Origin: UBA4874 sp002399435
Lineage (GTDB): Bacteria > Bacillota > Clostridia > Caldicoprobacterales > DTU083
NCBI GenBank assembly: GCA_036823195.1
Contig: DAISGI010000010.1
Coordinates: 6,727-70,726 of the forward strand
Length of the DNA stretch: 64,000 nucleotides
Reading direction: 5' to 3'
Shown here: in pieces, positions 43,338 through 52,114 of the stretch
Numbering within the stretch: the first letter of the stretch is position 1
Layout: every line of letters begins with the position of its first letter
The notes under the pieces: model-generated
Database searches by the model: none
Told to the model about the DNA's origin: nothing
The model's input: only the letters and a program-made list of their open reading frames with translations
Translations under genes and position numbers: made by a program

Positions 43338-44469
43338 CTATACACCTTTCTGCTCCGAAGTCTGATTGGCATGCCGGATATAGTTCAGCGGATCCACTGC
43401 TTTATCCTTCATCCATATCTCGAAATGAAGCATTGGCTCTGCCCCTTTTGATGATGCTCCGATGGTGCCCAGCTTCTCTCCCCCGACTACGCTTTGCCCG
43501 GCTTTCACATTGATTTTCCCACACCTTCCATAAAAGGAAAAGGTCTGATCCCCATGGTCCACCCATACGGAAGAGCCATAGAGTTCATGCTTCTCCACAG
43601 CCGCTACCACGCCGGCTGCCGTTGCATAGAAAGGAGCATGATCGGCAGCTGTGATATCAATTCCCTTGTTCTCGAACACCCCGTCCGAGGAGTTCAGGGA
43701 AACCTGTTCCTTAAATACCTGGGTAACCTCCCCCTGAATTGGAACACGAAACTTCAGGTCTTTTCCATCCTGGGCCTTGCTGTCTTTTGCCCCGCTCCCG
43801 GAATCTTTCGTATCCTGCTGAAAGGCAGACCGTACCTTTCCCGGAATCGACTTCCCGACGAATTTCAGTTTCCCCAGTGCCTTATCCAGGTCAAACTCAT
43901 GGGTAATCGCCATTTTTACTTTGTCCACAGCAGTCTGCGCAAAGGGCAGCCGGATGCTGTTCAGCAAAAAAATGACGAGAGCAATCAAAGCGGCCGCTGC
44001 AATCCTTCTCATCAGGGAAGAAATCCATCCGCCTTCCTTCCGGTTGTTCATTGAAAAAGTGGAAGACGCGGAAAGAGCCGGATGGGCTCGAGGGCGGACG
44101 ACGCCCCTCCCCTCGCCGCTTCTCCTTCTGGATTCCCGTAAATCTTCCAGGCAATAGGGGCTTTCCTGGTTCACATCGCTCAGACAGGCGATTGTACGGC
44201 GGGCAGGAACTCCGCTGTCCGTTGTACGGCGGACAGAAACTCTGCTGTCCAGTGTACGGCGGGCAGGAACTCCGCNNNNNNNNNNNNNNNNNNNNNNNNN
44301 NNNNNNNNNNNNNNNNNNNNNNNNNNNNNNNNNNNNNNNNNNNNNNNNNNNNNNNNNNNNNNNNNNNNNNNNNNNCAGGAACTCCGCCGTCCGGATGATC
44401 CGGTCTCCCTGCCGGCCTGTTTCGATGAATCGTTCTGCCCTGTATGACAACAGACTGTTTTTCCTCCAT
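43338..44469 (-). CDS. spoIVFA: SpoIVFA-like M23-domain membrane protein, interrupted by an assembly gap
   Basis: The C-terminal part is a LytM/M23 domain (IDITAADHAPFYATAAGVV, VWVDHGDQTFSFYGRCG, LHFEIWMKDKAVDPLNYI) behind one membrane helix. The N-terminus reads MEEKQSVVIQGRTIHRNRPA from ATG 44469, behind GAGGAGG. Between them lies a 30-base (10-codon) Arg-rich repeat containing a 100-N gap. Both flanks read GVP in the same repeat phase, so the gene is probably intact and the frame difference across the N run is an artefact. In B. subtilis SpoIVFA holds SpoIVFB inactive. The Zn ligands of active M23 enzymes (HxxxD, HxH) are not complete, as in SpoIVFA. Confidence 0.8.
44191..44394. repeat. 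30-base in-frame tandem repeat in spoIVFA, with gap
   Basis: Three units like TTGTACGGCGGGCAGGAACT (30 bases each) are visible left of the gap and part of one to its right. On the coding strand each encodes about GVPARRTLDS with Arg-Arg conserved. A variable-length cytoplasmic linker is the simplest reading. Confidence 0.88.
44276..44375. other. 100-base N run (scaffold gap)
   Basis: Placeholder gap inside the spoIVFA repeat. Its true length must be a multiple of three, adjusted for phase, if the gene is intact. Confidence 0.98.
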
Positions 44470-44558
44470 AGAGCCGTTCCTCCTCTTCATCGGACCGGGA
44501 CATCAATTGGCATGTCTCCCGTATAGATATATTACAGAGGAGAAAAGATTATGCTCCA

Positions 44559-44999
44559 TTAAAAATCCATGGAGGATCCTTCCGCACCATCATCCCTATC
44601 CGGCGGATTCACCAGATAACGCCAGTCCAGATCCCCCCGCTGTACCGCCTTCAGCATCACCTCAGCGGTGGCTATGTTGGTGGCAAGAGGAATATTGTGC
44701 ACATCACACAGTCTCAGGAGGGCATTGACATCCGGTTCATGAGGCTGAGCCGTCAGGGGATCCCGGAGAAAAATAATCAGATCAATTCGGTTGTAGGCCA
44801 CTCTGGAACCGATCTGCTGATCTCCGCCCATTGGGCCGGAAAGAAAACGTTTAATCTTCAGACCGGTTGCTTCCGCCACCAGCTTTCCCGTGGTTCCGGT
44901 TGCACACAGCCGGTGATCCTTCAGGATCTGCTGATAGGCAATACACAGGTTTATCATATCTTCTTTTTTCTTATCGTGGGCAATTAAAGCGATATTCAA
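44559..44999 (-). CDS. mgsA: Methylglyoxal synthase
   Basis: Converts dihydroxyacetone phosphate to methylglyoxal and phosphate. 146 residues from a TTG start at 44999, seven bases past AGGAGG. Motifs: MNIALIAHDKKKEDM, CATGTTGKLVAEATG, SGPMGGDQQIG (catalytic Asp), FLRDPLTAQPHEPDV and LATNIATAE. A two-codon ATG-GAT-TGA overlaps the TTG but sits too close to the SD. Confidence 0.95.
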   Translation of the reverse strand: MNIALIAHDKKKEDMINLCIAYQQILKDHRLCATGTTGKLVAEATGLKIKRFLSGPMGGDQQIGSRVAYNRIDLIIFLRDPLTAQPHEPDVNALLRLCDVHNIPLATNIATAEVMLKAVQRGDLDWRYLVNPPDRDDGAEGSSMDF

Positions 45000-45010
45000 T
45001 CCATGACCTC

Positions 45011-46168
45011 CTAAAAAGTAATCTTCTGTCTGCGCATGCCAACATTGAGAACAAGACCAAAAGAAATCATATTGATCCACATGGAACTGCCGCCATAACT
45101 CATAAAGGGCAGGGGGATACCGGTAATCGGCATAATGCCCATGCACATTCCAATATTTTCAAACACATGAAACAGGAGCATGGAAGCAACCCCTATGCAG
45201 ATAAGGGAACCCAGATGATCTCTGGCTTTGGACGCAATACGAATGGTTCTGATAATTAAAAAAAGGTACAGAACAATAATGGTGATGCCCCCGAGAAAGC
45301 CCAGAGCTTCCGCTATGACTGCAAAAATAAAATCCGTATCCTTGGCAGGCAGAAAATTCAGCTGACTCAACATATTATGAAACAGAAACCCGCCGCTTCC
45401 CAACCGGCCGGTCAACTGGCCGGAACCAACGGCCATCCTGGATTGTATGGCCTGCATCCCTTTTCCCGTAGGATCCAGTCCGGGATTCAGAAAAACCAGA
45501 ATACGGTTTTTTTGAAATTTGTCCAGAAATTTGAACCATACAAGGGGAACCGCGGCAACCCCTGCACCAATCACACCAAACAGCAGCTTGTAATCGATCC
45601 CGGCGACAAAAATCATGCCCATAAAGATGACGATCAGGACCAGGGCTGTCCCCAAATCCGGCTGTATGACAATAAACACGAAAGGAACTGCCAGAGTCAG
45701 CAGAATTTGTGTCATACTCCTGAAATCATTAATCCCGGTCTCTTCTTTTTTGGCCATAATGCGGGCAAGGGAGAGAATGACGGAAATTTTGGCAAATTCC
45801 GATGGCTGCAGCTGATACGGGCCGATGGGTATCCAGCTCTGGGCGCCGCCGCGCGTTTGCCCTTTCATTTTCACCGCAATCAACATGGCGATAACAATCC
45901 AGTAAAAATATACGGACAAATCAATAAGCGTATGATAATCTATACTGACTGCCACCAGCATAAGCACCAGGCCGGAAACAAACCAGACAATCTGCAGCTT
46001 AACCTGCCTCATATTGAAACTGCCAAATATCTCTGAAACAGCGTTGTCGCCAGTCTCCACCGGCGAACGGGTCGCCAGCATAATTCCAAATAACCCGATG
46101 ACGGTGATCAGCAGGATGATGATCAGCAAAGCGAAATCAAAATTACGTACCAGTCGTTTGTCAAACAT
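45011..46168 (-). CDS. rodA: RodA-type peptidoglycan glycosyltransferase (SEDS)
   Basis: 385 residues from ATG 46168 behind GGAG. Ten membrane helices; SEDS signatures are RGGAQSWIPIGPYQLQPSEFAKISVIL with the catalytic Asp in FVIIQPDLGTALV, and AEALGFLGG and ITGIPLPFMSYGGSSM. It polymerises glycan in partnership with the PBP2 encoded upstream (mrdA). Grouping with minCDE and mreBCD is typical for Clostridia. Confidence 0.95.
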   Translation of the reverse strand: MFDKRLVRNFDFALLIIILLITVIGLFGIMLATRSPVETGDNAVSEIFGSFNMRQVKLQIVWFVSGLVLMLVAVSIDYHTLIDLSVYFYWIVIAMLIAVKMKGQTRGGAQSWIPIGPYQLQPSEFAKISVILSLARIMAKKEETGINDFRSMTQILLTLAVPFVFIVIQPDLGTALVLIVIFMGMIFVAGIDYKLLFGVIGAGVAAVPLVWFKFLDKFQKNRILVFLNPGLDPTGKGMQAIQSRMAVGSGQLTGRLGSGGFLFHNMLSQLNFLPAKDTDFIFAVIAEALGFLGGITIIVLYLFLIIRTIRIASKARDHLGSLICIGVASMLLFHVFENIGMCMGIMPITGIPLPFMSYGGSSMWINMISFGLVLNVGMRRQKITF

Positions 46169-46199
46169 TAAGATTCTACTCCATCTCTGATAATTCAAC

Positions 46200-46490
46200 T
46201 CATCCGTTATTCTTGCCCATATTCTTTACTCTTTTGATGGGAATGTTGGCAATCAGGGCAGAAGTATACTTATCTTCCTCCTGCCCAACCCGGGACAAAC
46301 GGATATCAAACCCCTTTTCATCAATCTCCATATAATTGGAAATCACTTTGGCAATATCACCTTTCACCATATCCAGAAACCTGGGTGAAACATTGGCGCG
46401 GTCATGAATCAATACCAACTGCAAACGTTCTTTCGCAATATCCTTACTTTTATTGTCTTCTTTGCTGAAAAACCTGAAAAAATCAAGCAA
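46200..46490 (-). CDS. minE: Cell division topological specificity factor MinE
   Basis: 96 residues from a TTG start. N-terminal membrane-targeting helix LDFFRFFSK, the MinD-contact region RLQLVLIHDRANVSPRFL, and a C-terminal dimer domain (YMEIDEKGFDIRLSR). It displaces MinC and stimulates the MinD ATPase. Last Min gene before rodA. Confidence 0.95.
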   Translation of the reverse strand: MLDFFRFFSKEDNKSKDIAKERLQLVLIHDRANVSPRFLDMVKGDIAKVISNYMEIDEKGFDIRLSRVGQEEDKYTSALIANIPIKRVKNMGKNNG

Positions 46491-46497
46491 TGTCCCG

Positions 46498-47316
46498 TCA
46501 CCCTTTCCATGTTCTCTTTTTGTTTTTCACGGTAAAGAGATTACGCAGCCTGTCTATGAAAGTCTCCTCCGTATCCATGTTCAGCAAAGGAATTTTCTCT
46601 CCCAGCAGACGTTTTGCAATATTGCGGTAAGCCTGCCCGGCAGAGGAGGAATTCCCCGTAACGACAGGCTCTCCACGATTGCTGGATACGATGATCTCTT
46701 CATCATCCGGTACCACACCAAGGAGATCCACTCCCAGAATGTCAATGGTGTCATCGATATTCATCATATCTCCCCGCTTTACCATATCCATCCGGAGCCG
46801 ATTGATGATCAGCTGTGGATTGGTCAGCTCATTGGATGCGAGAAGTCCGATGATCCGATCGGCATCCCGCACGGCAGAGACCTCGGGCATCGTGACCACC
46901 ACCGCCTTATCCGCCCCGGCTATGGCATTTTTGAATCCCTGTTCAATACCGGCCGGACAGTCAATGAGGATAAAATCGAATTGGTCTCTCAGATCCTCAC
47001 AAAGCTTCTGCATCTGTGCAGGAGTGACGGCATTTTTGTCCCGTGTCTGTGCCGCCGGAAGCAAATACAGGCAGTTGAACCGCTTGTCCCGGATCAGGGC
47101 CTGCTTCATCCTGCAGACCCCTTCCACCACATCCACCAGGTCATATACAATCCGGTTCTCCAGGCCCATTACCACGTCCAGGTTCCGGAGACCAATATCC
47201 GCATCGATCAGCACCGTTCTTTTCCCTTCCAGGGCAAGAGCCGTGCCGATATTTGCCGTTGTTGTGGTTTTCCCCACACCGCCTTTTCCCGACGTTATCA
47301 CAATTACTTCTCCCAT
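46498..47316 (-). CDS. minD: Septum site-determining ATPase MinD
   Basis: 272 residues. Deviant Walker A SGKGGVGKTTTTANIG at 9-24, LIDADIGLRNLDVVMG, Walker B FILIDCPAGIEQGF, and a C-terminal amphipathic membrane-targeting helix (TFIDRLRNLFTVKNKKR). It recruits MinC to the membrane. Confidence 0.97.
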   Translation of the reverse strand: MGEVIVITSGKGGVGKTTTTANIGTALALEGKRTVLIDADIGLRNLDVVMGLENRIVYDLVDVVEGVCRMKQALIRDKRFNCLYLLPAAQTRDKNAVTPAQMQKLCEDLRDQFDFILIDCPAGIEQGFKNAIAGADKAVVVTMPEVSAVRDADRIIGLLASNELTNPQLIINRLRMDMVKRGDMMNIDDTIDILGVDLLGVVPDDEEIIVSSNRGEPVVTGNSSSAGQAYRNIAKRLLGEKIPLLNMDTEETFIDRLRNLFTVKNKKRTWKG

Positions 47317-47327
47317 TACTTTTCCCC

Positions 47328-48017
47328 CTATATTCTATTCGTCTGCAGCATCGGATCCTGTCTCCCCTTCCCCGGAAGGTAAGGCTCAACGAACAGATGA
47401 TTCTCTTTTACGTAGGCAATCTCCGGGCAGGAGGGCTTTGTTGTTTCTCCTTCAGGCGACCTTGCAATGGTTCCTGCAATCCGTAACTGGGTGGGAAGAA
47501 GACAATAGGCGGCGACAACCGCTTTGACGTTGCCGTCCGCTCCTGCCTGGGCAATGCCGCGCAGTATACCGAGGACCAGTATATTGCCTCCGGCAATTAA
47601 TTCCCCGCCGGGATTGACATCCCCTATCACAACAATATTTCCCTTGTAGGAAATGCACTGTCCGCTTCGGACCGTACCCCGGATGAACCGGGTCATCCCC
47701 TCTTCCAGACAAGCAAAGGAACCGGACGGATCCTCCGGCGACAAATCCTCCTCCTTTTGCGGCTCCGGATTTCCGCGGAATTCCACGGTCCCTGGCTTCA
47801 TATACCGGGAAAACAGCTTTAATATCTGTTTTTGCTCCTCCGGCTCAAATTCCCGGCCGATAAAGATCAAATTGACTTTGGACCCATCAAAAAAGAGCTT
47901 GCCGGACTGAAGCTTTCTCAGAAAGCTGTCCATAATATCCGGAAGGTCGGCCTCACGGGCTGCATAAATATTCAATCCATCCCGGGTACCTTTGAACCGT
48001 ACGGATTCTTCGATCAT
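47328..48017 (-). CDS. minC: Septum inhibitor MinC
   Basis: 229 residues. N-terminal FtsZ-inhibiting domain (residues 1-100), charged linker, then a beta-helical C-terminal domain that binds MinD (VRSGQCISYKGNIVVIGDVNPGGELIAGGNILVLG to SELRIAGTIAR-like end). First of minC-minD-minE. Confidence 0.94.
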   Translation of the reverse strand: MIEESVRFKGTRDGLNIYAAREADLPDIMDSFLRKLQSGKLFFDGSKVNLIFIGREFEPEEQKQILKLFSRYMKPGTVEFRGNPEPQKEEDLSPEDPSGSFACLEEGMTRFIRGTVRSGQCISYKGNIVVIGDVNPGGELIAGGNILVLGILRGIAQAGADGNVKAVVAAYCLLPTQLRIAGTIARSPEGETTKPSCPEIAYVKENHLFVEPYLPGKGRQDPMLQTNRI

Positions 48018-48144
48018 TTTTCTATCTATCCCCCGATGTCATCACTTATGGTCAGTTAATAAATATTCTACAAATTCAAGCGGATTCCTCTAATTTTGAT
48101 ATCTTTTTGCAGTGCGCCGGACAGCAGGAAGCAGCAGCCTTTTA

Positions 48145-50565
48145 TCATTGGGACAGTTGGTTGGAAGGCAAAAGATTGTTATGCTGATCCCGACCCTTCA
48201 GCCGATAATATTCCTCAATGATCCGCCTTGCCACAGGGGCTGCATTCCCCGACTGTTTCCCATTGGGAACCGCTACCACCACTACGACCTCCGGTTTGTC
48301 GTAGGGAGTAAAGGCAGTGAACCATGCTGTATTCCTCTCCACCTGCCCCGGAACAATCTGAGCCGTTCCTGTCTTGCCGCCGAGAGTGATGGAGGGATCC
48401 AGACCGGTAAACGCCTTGACCCCCGAGCCGTGACCGCCTGGTCCTCCGGTTGCATAAATAACGCGGTGCATGCCTTCCTTGATGGCTGCCTGATATTTTT
48501 CCCTGACCTGCAGCTGCTCAAACTTCGGCTCCGTTTTCTGGATCACCTTGCCTTCCGGAGACCGGATTTCTTTCATGATATGGGTTTCCAACACCCGGTC
48601 GCCGTTTACCAGAGCCGCAATATACCGTGCAATCGCTAAGGGACTGACGCTGGTGGCGCTTTGCCCGATAAAGGTTCGCAGAAACTCCATGTCGGACCAT
48701 CTCCCCTGATAGGAGATATTGGACAGATCATTGACTGCTTTCGGGATCGCCTTATCCTTTTCCTTGAAAATCCCATTGTCTGTCAGGTAATGAGTCAGCT
48801 TTGTGTATTTGCTTCCAATATCAACTATCTCCTTTATCTGCGTGCTGGACAGATCTTTCCCGTATTTATCCTTCATTAATCGCTTTACCGAACCATAAGC
48901 CGTTCTTTTGCGGTTTCTCTCCACAACCTCCGGACTGGATACCACGTTTTGATCTTTCTTATTGTCCAGGGTCAAAAGCTCCAGCCCCGTCGGACCGTCC
49001 AGGCCAAAACGAACGGCCCATTTGTGAAGATCCTTAATGCCCAGCCGGTCTCCGATGGCAGTGAAGTAATAGTTGCAGGACACCTTCAATGCGTCCATGA
49101 CATTCACCCTGCCGTGTCCGTATTTGCTCCAGCAAGCCGGCGCCGTAGGACGAAGCCGGTACCGGTCCTGTATGGTTTCTCCTATGGAAACTTTCCCTTC
49201 CATAAGAGCTGCCGTGCCCACCAGCATTTTGAACACGGAGCCTGGCTCCATGCCGCCCTGAAAGGCAAGGGCAAACAATGGGTTGGAAGGATCCTTTGCC
49301 AGATTGCCGTACTCCTCCGTTGTGATCCCCCTGGCAAAATCATTCAGATCATAAGGGTATGGGCTGTCGGCAGAGCTGGCCATGGTAAGGATCTCCCCGG
49401 TATTGGCATCCAGTATAACAGCGGCTCCGTTGTGGGCGAGGGGAGCCTGGTTGTCCCCGGCATAGGGCTCGACTCCCTCCCTCATCTTACTCAGCTCTTC
49501 CTTTAAAATATCCTCCGTACGACGCTGCAGACGAATATCCATGGTCAATACCGCATCATCGCCGTTCCATGGCACCTTTTCTTCCAGAACCTGAATCACC
49601 CGCCGGGAAGCATCCACTTCCGCCTTCAAATATCCCTGCTTTTTCTTCGTATTGCCGGTCAGCCATTTCTCTGCATAAGCTTCCACGCCATCCTGACCAT
49701 ATTTATCGCTATAGACATTGTAACCATCGTGTTCCGGAGTATTTCCAAACTTTTTCTTATAGGACTCCACATTGTTTTCTGTGATTCTTCCGACATAGCC
49801 AACAATATGCTGAGCGCTCTCCCCATAAGGATAATACCTGCCCAGTTCAATCACGGTCTGGATGCCGGAAAGCTCATCCGCATGCGTTTCGATGCTGGAA
49901 ACAGCCCGGTAATTGATATCCTCCGCAATCTTTACCGGTTCGTCCTTCCGAAAGCGGTTTAAGTACAGATCCAGCCGGACGGAAATGATTTTCCGCGCCG
50001 TCTCATCCGAAATGGACTTTTTTATGTCATATTTCTCTCTCAGCTTTGCCAGCATCTGATCCGCCGGTAGATCCTCTTTTTTCATCCCAATACTTTTTCT
50101 CCATGTGTTGTAACGCTTTTTGGCGATATCTTTATCCTTTGTAGCGAAATCATAGTAGAATCCGCCGGAAGTCTTTTGCCCGGTATTATTCGGAACAATG
50201 GAGTTATTTTTAATGGGAATCGTATCCAAAAGGGCTTCCCCGTTCTTTTCCAGAATAGCAATGGTCTTCAGAAGAACAGCATTGATCTTTTTTCCGTCGG
50301 TGGGAAGCCAGCGCCTGTCCACCTGGGCAACATAGATTTGCCGGTTTACGGCAATCGGAATCCCGTTGCGGTCCAGAATGTTCCCCCTGGCCCCTTTCAG
50401 GGCCACTGAGATCTGCTTGCGCTCCTGAGCCATATTATAGTAATACTCACCCTTGCTCACAGTAAGATAAGCCAGGCGGGCACCCAGTGCCGTAAACAAC
50501 AGCACAATCACCAGGCCAAAAACAAAAAAGCGATTTTTCATCAGATGTAAGAATTTTTTCATCAT
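48145..50565 (-). CDS. mrdA: Penicillin-binding protein 2 (elongation transpeptidase)
   Basis: 806 residues from the tandem ATG at 50565/50562 (GGAGGGA upstream; a TTG further up is less likely). One N-terminal membrane helix, dimerisation domain with ARGNILDRNGIPIAVNRQ, and transpeptidase domain with SVFK (in EPGSVFKMLVG), SCN (in KVSCNYYF) and KTG (GGKTGTAQI). Larger than Gram-negative PBP2 owing to insertions, as is usual in Clostridia. Partner of rodA in the Rod complex. Confidence 0.95.
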   Translation of the reverse strand: MMKKFLHLMKNRFFVFGLVIVLLFTALGARLAYLTVSKGEYYYNMAQERKQISVALKGARGNILDRNGIPIAVNRQIYVAQVDRRWLPTDGKKINAVLLKTIAILEKNGEALLDTIPIKNNSIVPNNTGQKTSGGFYYDFATKDKDIAKKRYNTWRKSIGMKKEDLPADQMLAKLREKYDIKKSISDETARKIISVRLDLYLNRFRKDEPVKIAEDINYRAVSSIETHADELSGIQTVIELGRYYPYGESAQHIVGYVGRITENNVESYKKKFGNTPEHDGYNVYSDKYGQDGVEAYAEKWLTGNTKKKQGYLKAEVDASRRVIQVLEEKVPWNGDDAVLTMDIRLQRRTEDILKEELSKMREGVEPYAGDNQAPLAHNGAAVILDANTGEILTMASSADSPYPYDLNDFARGITTEEYGNLAKDPSNPLFALAFQGGMEPGSVFKMLVGTAALMEGKVSIGETIQDRYRLRPTAPACWSKYGHGRVNVMDALKVSCNYYFTAIGDRLGIKDLHKWAVRFGLDGPTGLELLTLDNKKDQNVVSSPEVVERNRKRTAYGSVKRLMKDKYGKDLSSTQIKEIVDIGSKYTKLTHYLTDNGIFKEKDKAIPKAVNDLSNISYQGRWSDMEFLRTFIGQSATSVSPLAIARYIAALVNGDRVLETHIMKEIRSPEGKVIQKTEPKFEQLQVREKYQAAIKEGMHRVIYATGGPGGHGSGVKAFTGLDPSITLGGKTGTAQIVPGQVERNTAWFTAFTPYDKPEVVVVVAVPNGKQSGNAAPVARRIIEEYYRLKGRDQHNNLLPSNQLSQ

Positions 50566-50640
50566 ATAGAAACCATATCCCTCCGGAAGCAACCCATGCT
50601 GTCTATTATTTTATCATGACAAGCCCAAATAAAAAAGGGA

Positions 50641-50684
50641 AAAAAGAAAGCATCTCCAGGAAAAATGCCCTGTACAAGATGCTG
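50641..50684 (-). terminator. Terminator-like hairpin between mreD and mrdA
   Basis: Minus-strand GCATCT pairs with AGATGC and CAGG with CCTG around a small loop, followed by TTTCTTTTTT. It would partly separate mreBCD from mrdA-min transcription. Confidence 0.65.
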
Positions 50685-50734
50685 TAAAACAAGAAGAATA
50701 AGACTCCACCCTGCTTTCCCGCCTATCATTTGGA

Positions 50735-51250
50735 CTAAATCCTCCGGAAATGCCATTTCCGGCTCATAAACCTCTGCTGATAAAGCGAGGACAGCCATCG
50801 AAAGATCAACAGCGTAAAGGCTGACGTGTAAAGGGCTTCCGGCACAATCACCCGGGCAAATCCAAAATAAAAAGGCATGCCTACACGGTTGAAATACAAA
50901 TACAGCATCATCATGAATCCCCGGAGCAGAGCGCCAAGGAAAACTACAACCATAGGGACAAAGATCTTGTCTACAAAAACCTTCTCATACAATAAACCGA
51001 TCAGATAGCCAATTACCATATACTGAAAGGCATTCACCCCTATGGAATGTCCATACAACACATCCTGCAGCAAACCTCCGAAAAAGCCAGCCAACATTCC
51101 GGTATTGCCGCCTCCCAGAAGAGCAAAGCATGCCGTCAGAATCAAAAGGGTATCCGGCTGAATCCCTACGATCTGTAAAAACGGGAGCAATGCCGACTGC
51201 ACGATGGCATTCACCAACAGAATTGCTGCTATGGTGCAAATCCTCATCAT
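50735..51250 (-). CDS. mreD: Rod-shape protein MreD
   Basis: 171-residue integral membrane protein with about five helices, typical MreD pattern (LPFLQIVGIQPDTLLILTACFALLGG... GLLQDVLYG... NAFQYMVIGYLIG). It links MreB-MreC to the Rod synthase. Poorly conserved family; the position after mreC settles the call. Confidence 0.9.
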   Translation of the reverse strand: MMRICTIAAILLVNAIVQSALLPFLQIVGIQPDTLLILTACFALLGGGNTGMLAGFFGGLLQDVLYGHSIGVNAFQYMVIGYLIGLLYEKVFVDKIFVPMVVVFLGALLRGFMMMLYLYFNRVGMPFYFGFARVIVPEALYTSAFTLLIFRWLSSLYQQRFMSRKWHFRRI

Positions 51251-51265
51251 AAAATCCCTGCCTCC

Positions 51266-52102
51266 TCATTCATTCACTTGGCGGACTACCAATACTTCTT
51301 CAATCCGCAAAAAGTCGGCATTCGGTTTTACGATTGCAGTTTTGTACTTTTCCCGTCTCTCCGAAGACACCTCCACGACCTCTCCAATATTGATCCCCTT
51401 TGGAAAGATCCCATCCAGGCCGGATGTAATGATCCGATCGCCTGCCACGACATCCGAATCCAGCGGAAGGTTGATCATCTGACACAGGCCGTCTTCAAAA
51501 GTCAGAGTATTGTTTCCCTTCACCATGCCATTGTCCCGGGTCCTCTCGATCAGGGCACTCACAGAGCTCTGTCTATCCACTATGGTCCGGACTTTGGACC
51601 AATGACTTCCCACATCGGTTACTCTTCCAATCAGGCCCTGATCCGTCACCACAGCCATGTTGACGGTAATGCCATCCCTGGAACCTTTGCCAATTGTCAG
51701 CGTGTTGAACCAATTCCCGGGGTCTTTGCCTGTTACCCGAACACCGGTAACGGTGAACAAATCCCGATCCTCCTTAAAATCCAACAGAGCCCTCAGCCGT
51801 TCGTTCTCCTTGATGGTTTCATCCATCTTCAACTGCTGCTGTTCCAGCTGAGCCACCCTGCCCTTCAACTCTTCGTACCTGGCTGACATTTGTTTCCGCT
51901 CTTCCATGGAATGGAAGAAGTCCGACACAGAGGTTGCAATCCGATACATAAAGCCCTGGACAGGAGTGACTACTTCGCCCATAGCACCCTCCAACGCAGT
52001 CAGCCTCATGCGTTGTCCCGAAGTAACAACAGCCAGCACAATCAATAAAATTGCCAGAAAAATGGCGACCGCCAGCGGCTTCCGTTTAAAGAACTGGGGC
52101 AA
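51266..52102 (-). CDS. mreC: Rod-shape protein MreC
   Basis: 278 residues: membrane helix near 10-28, coiled coil (about 60-105, RYEELKGRVAQLEQQQLKMDETIKENERLR), then the double beta-barrel periplasmic domain (DPGNWFNTLTIGKGSRDGI, VITDQGLIGRV, GDRIITSGLDGIFPKGINIGEV). It starts 15 bases after mreB... and precedes mreD. Confidence 0.95.
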   Translation of the reverse strand: MPQFFKRKPLAVAIFLAILLIVLAVVTSGQRMRLTALEGAMGEVVTPVQGFMYRIATSVSDFFHSMEERKQMSARYEELKGRVAQLEQQQLKMDETIKENERLRALLDFKEDRDLFTVTGVRVTGKDPGNWFNTLTIGKGSRDGITVNMAVVTDQGLIGRVTDVGSHWSKVRTIVDRQSSVSALIERTRDNGMVKGNNTLTFEDGLCQMINLPLDSDVVAGDRIITSGLDGIFPKGINIGEVVEVSSERREKYKTAIVKPNADFLRIEEVLVVRQVNE

Positions 52103-52114
52103 CGATCTCTCCCC

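Noticed and set aside
43338..44490. spoIVFA as a frameshifted pseudogene
   Set aside because: The frame change occurs only across the placeholder gap; repeat phase on both sides agrees.
50562..50798. 78-codon minus-strand frame between mreD and mrdA
   Set aside because: Overlaps the mreD 3' end in another frame and crosses the hairpin; no ribosome site.
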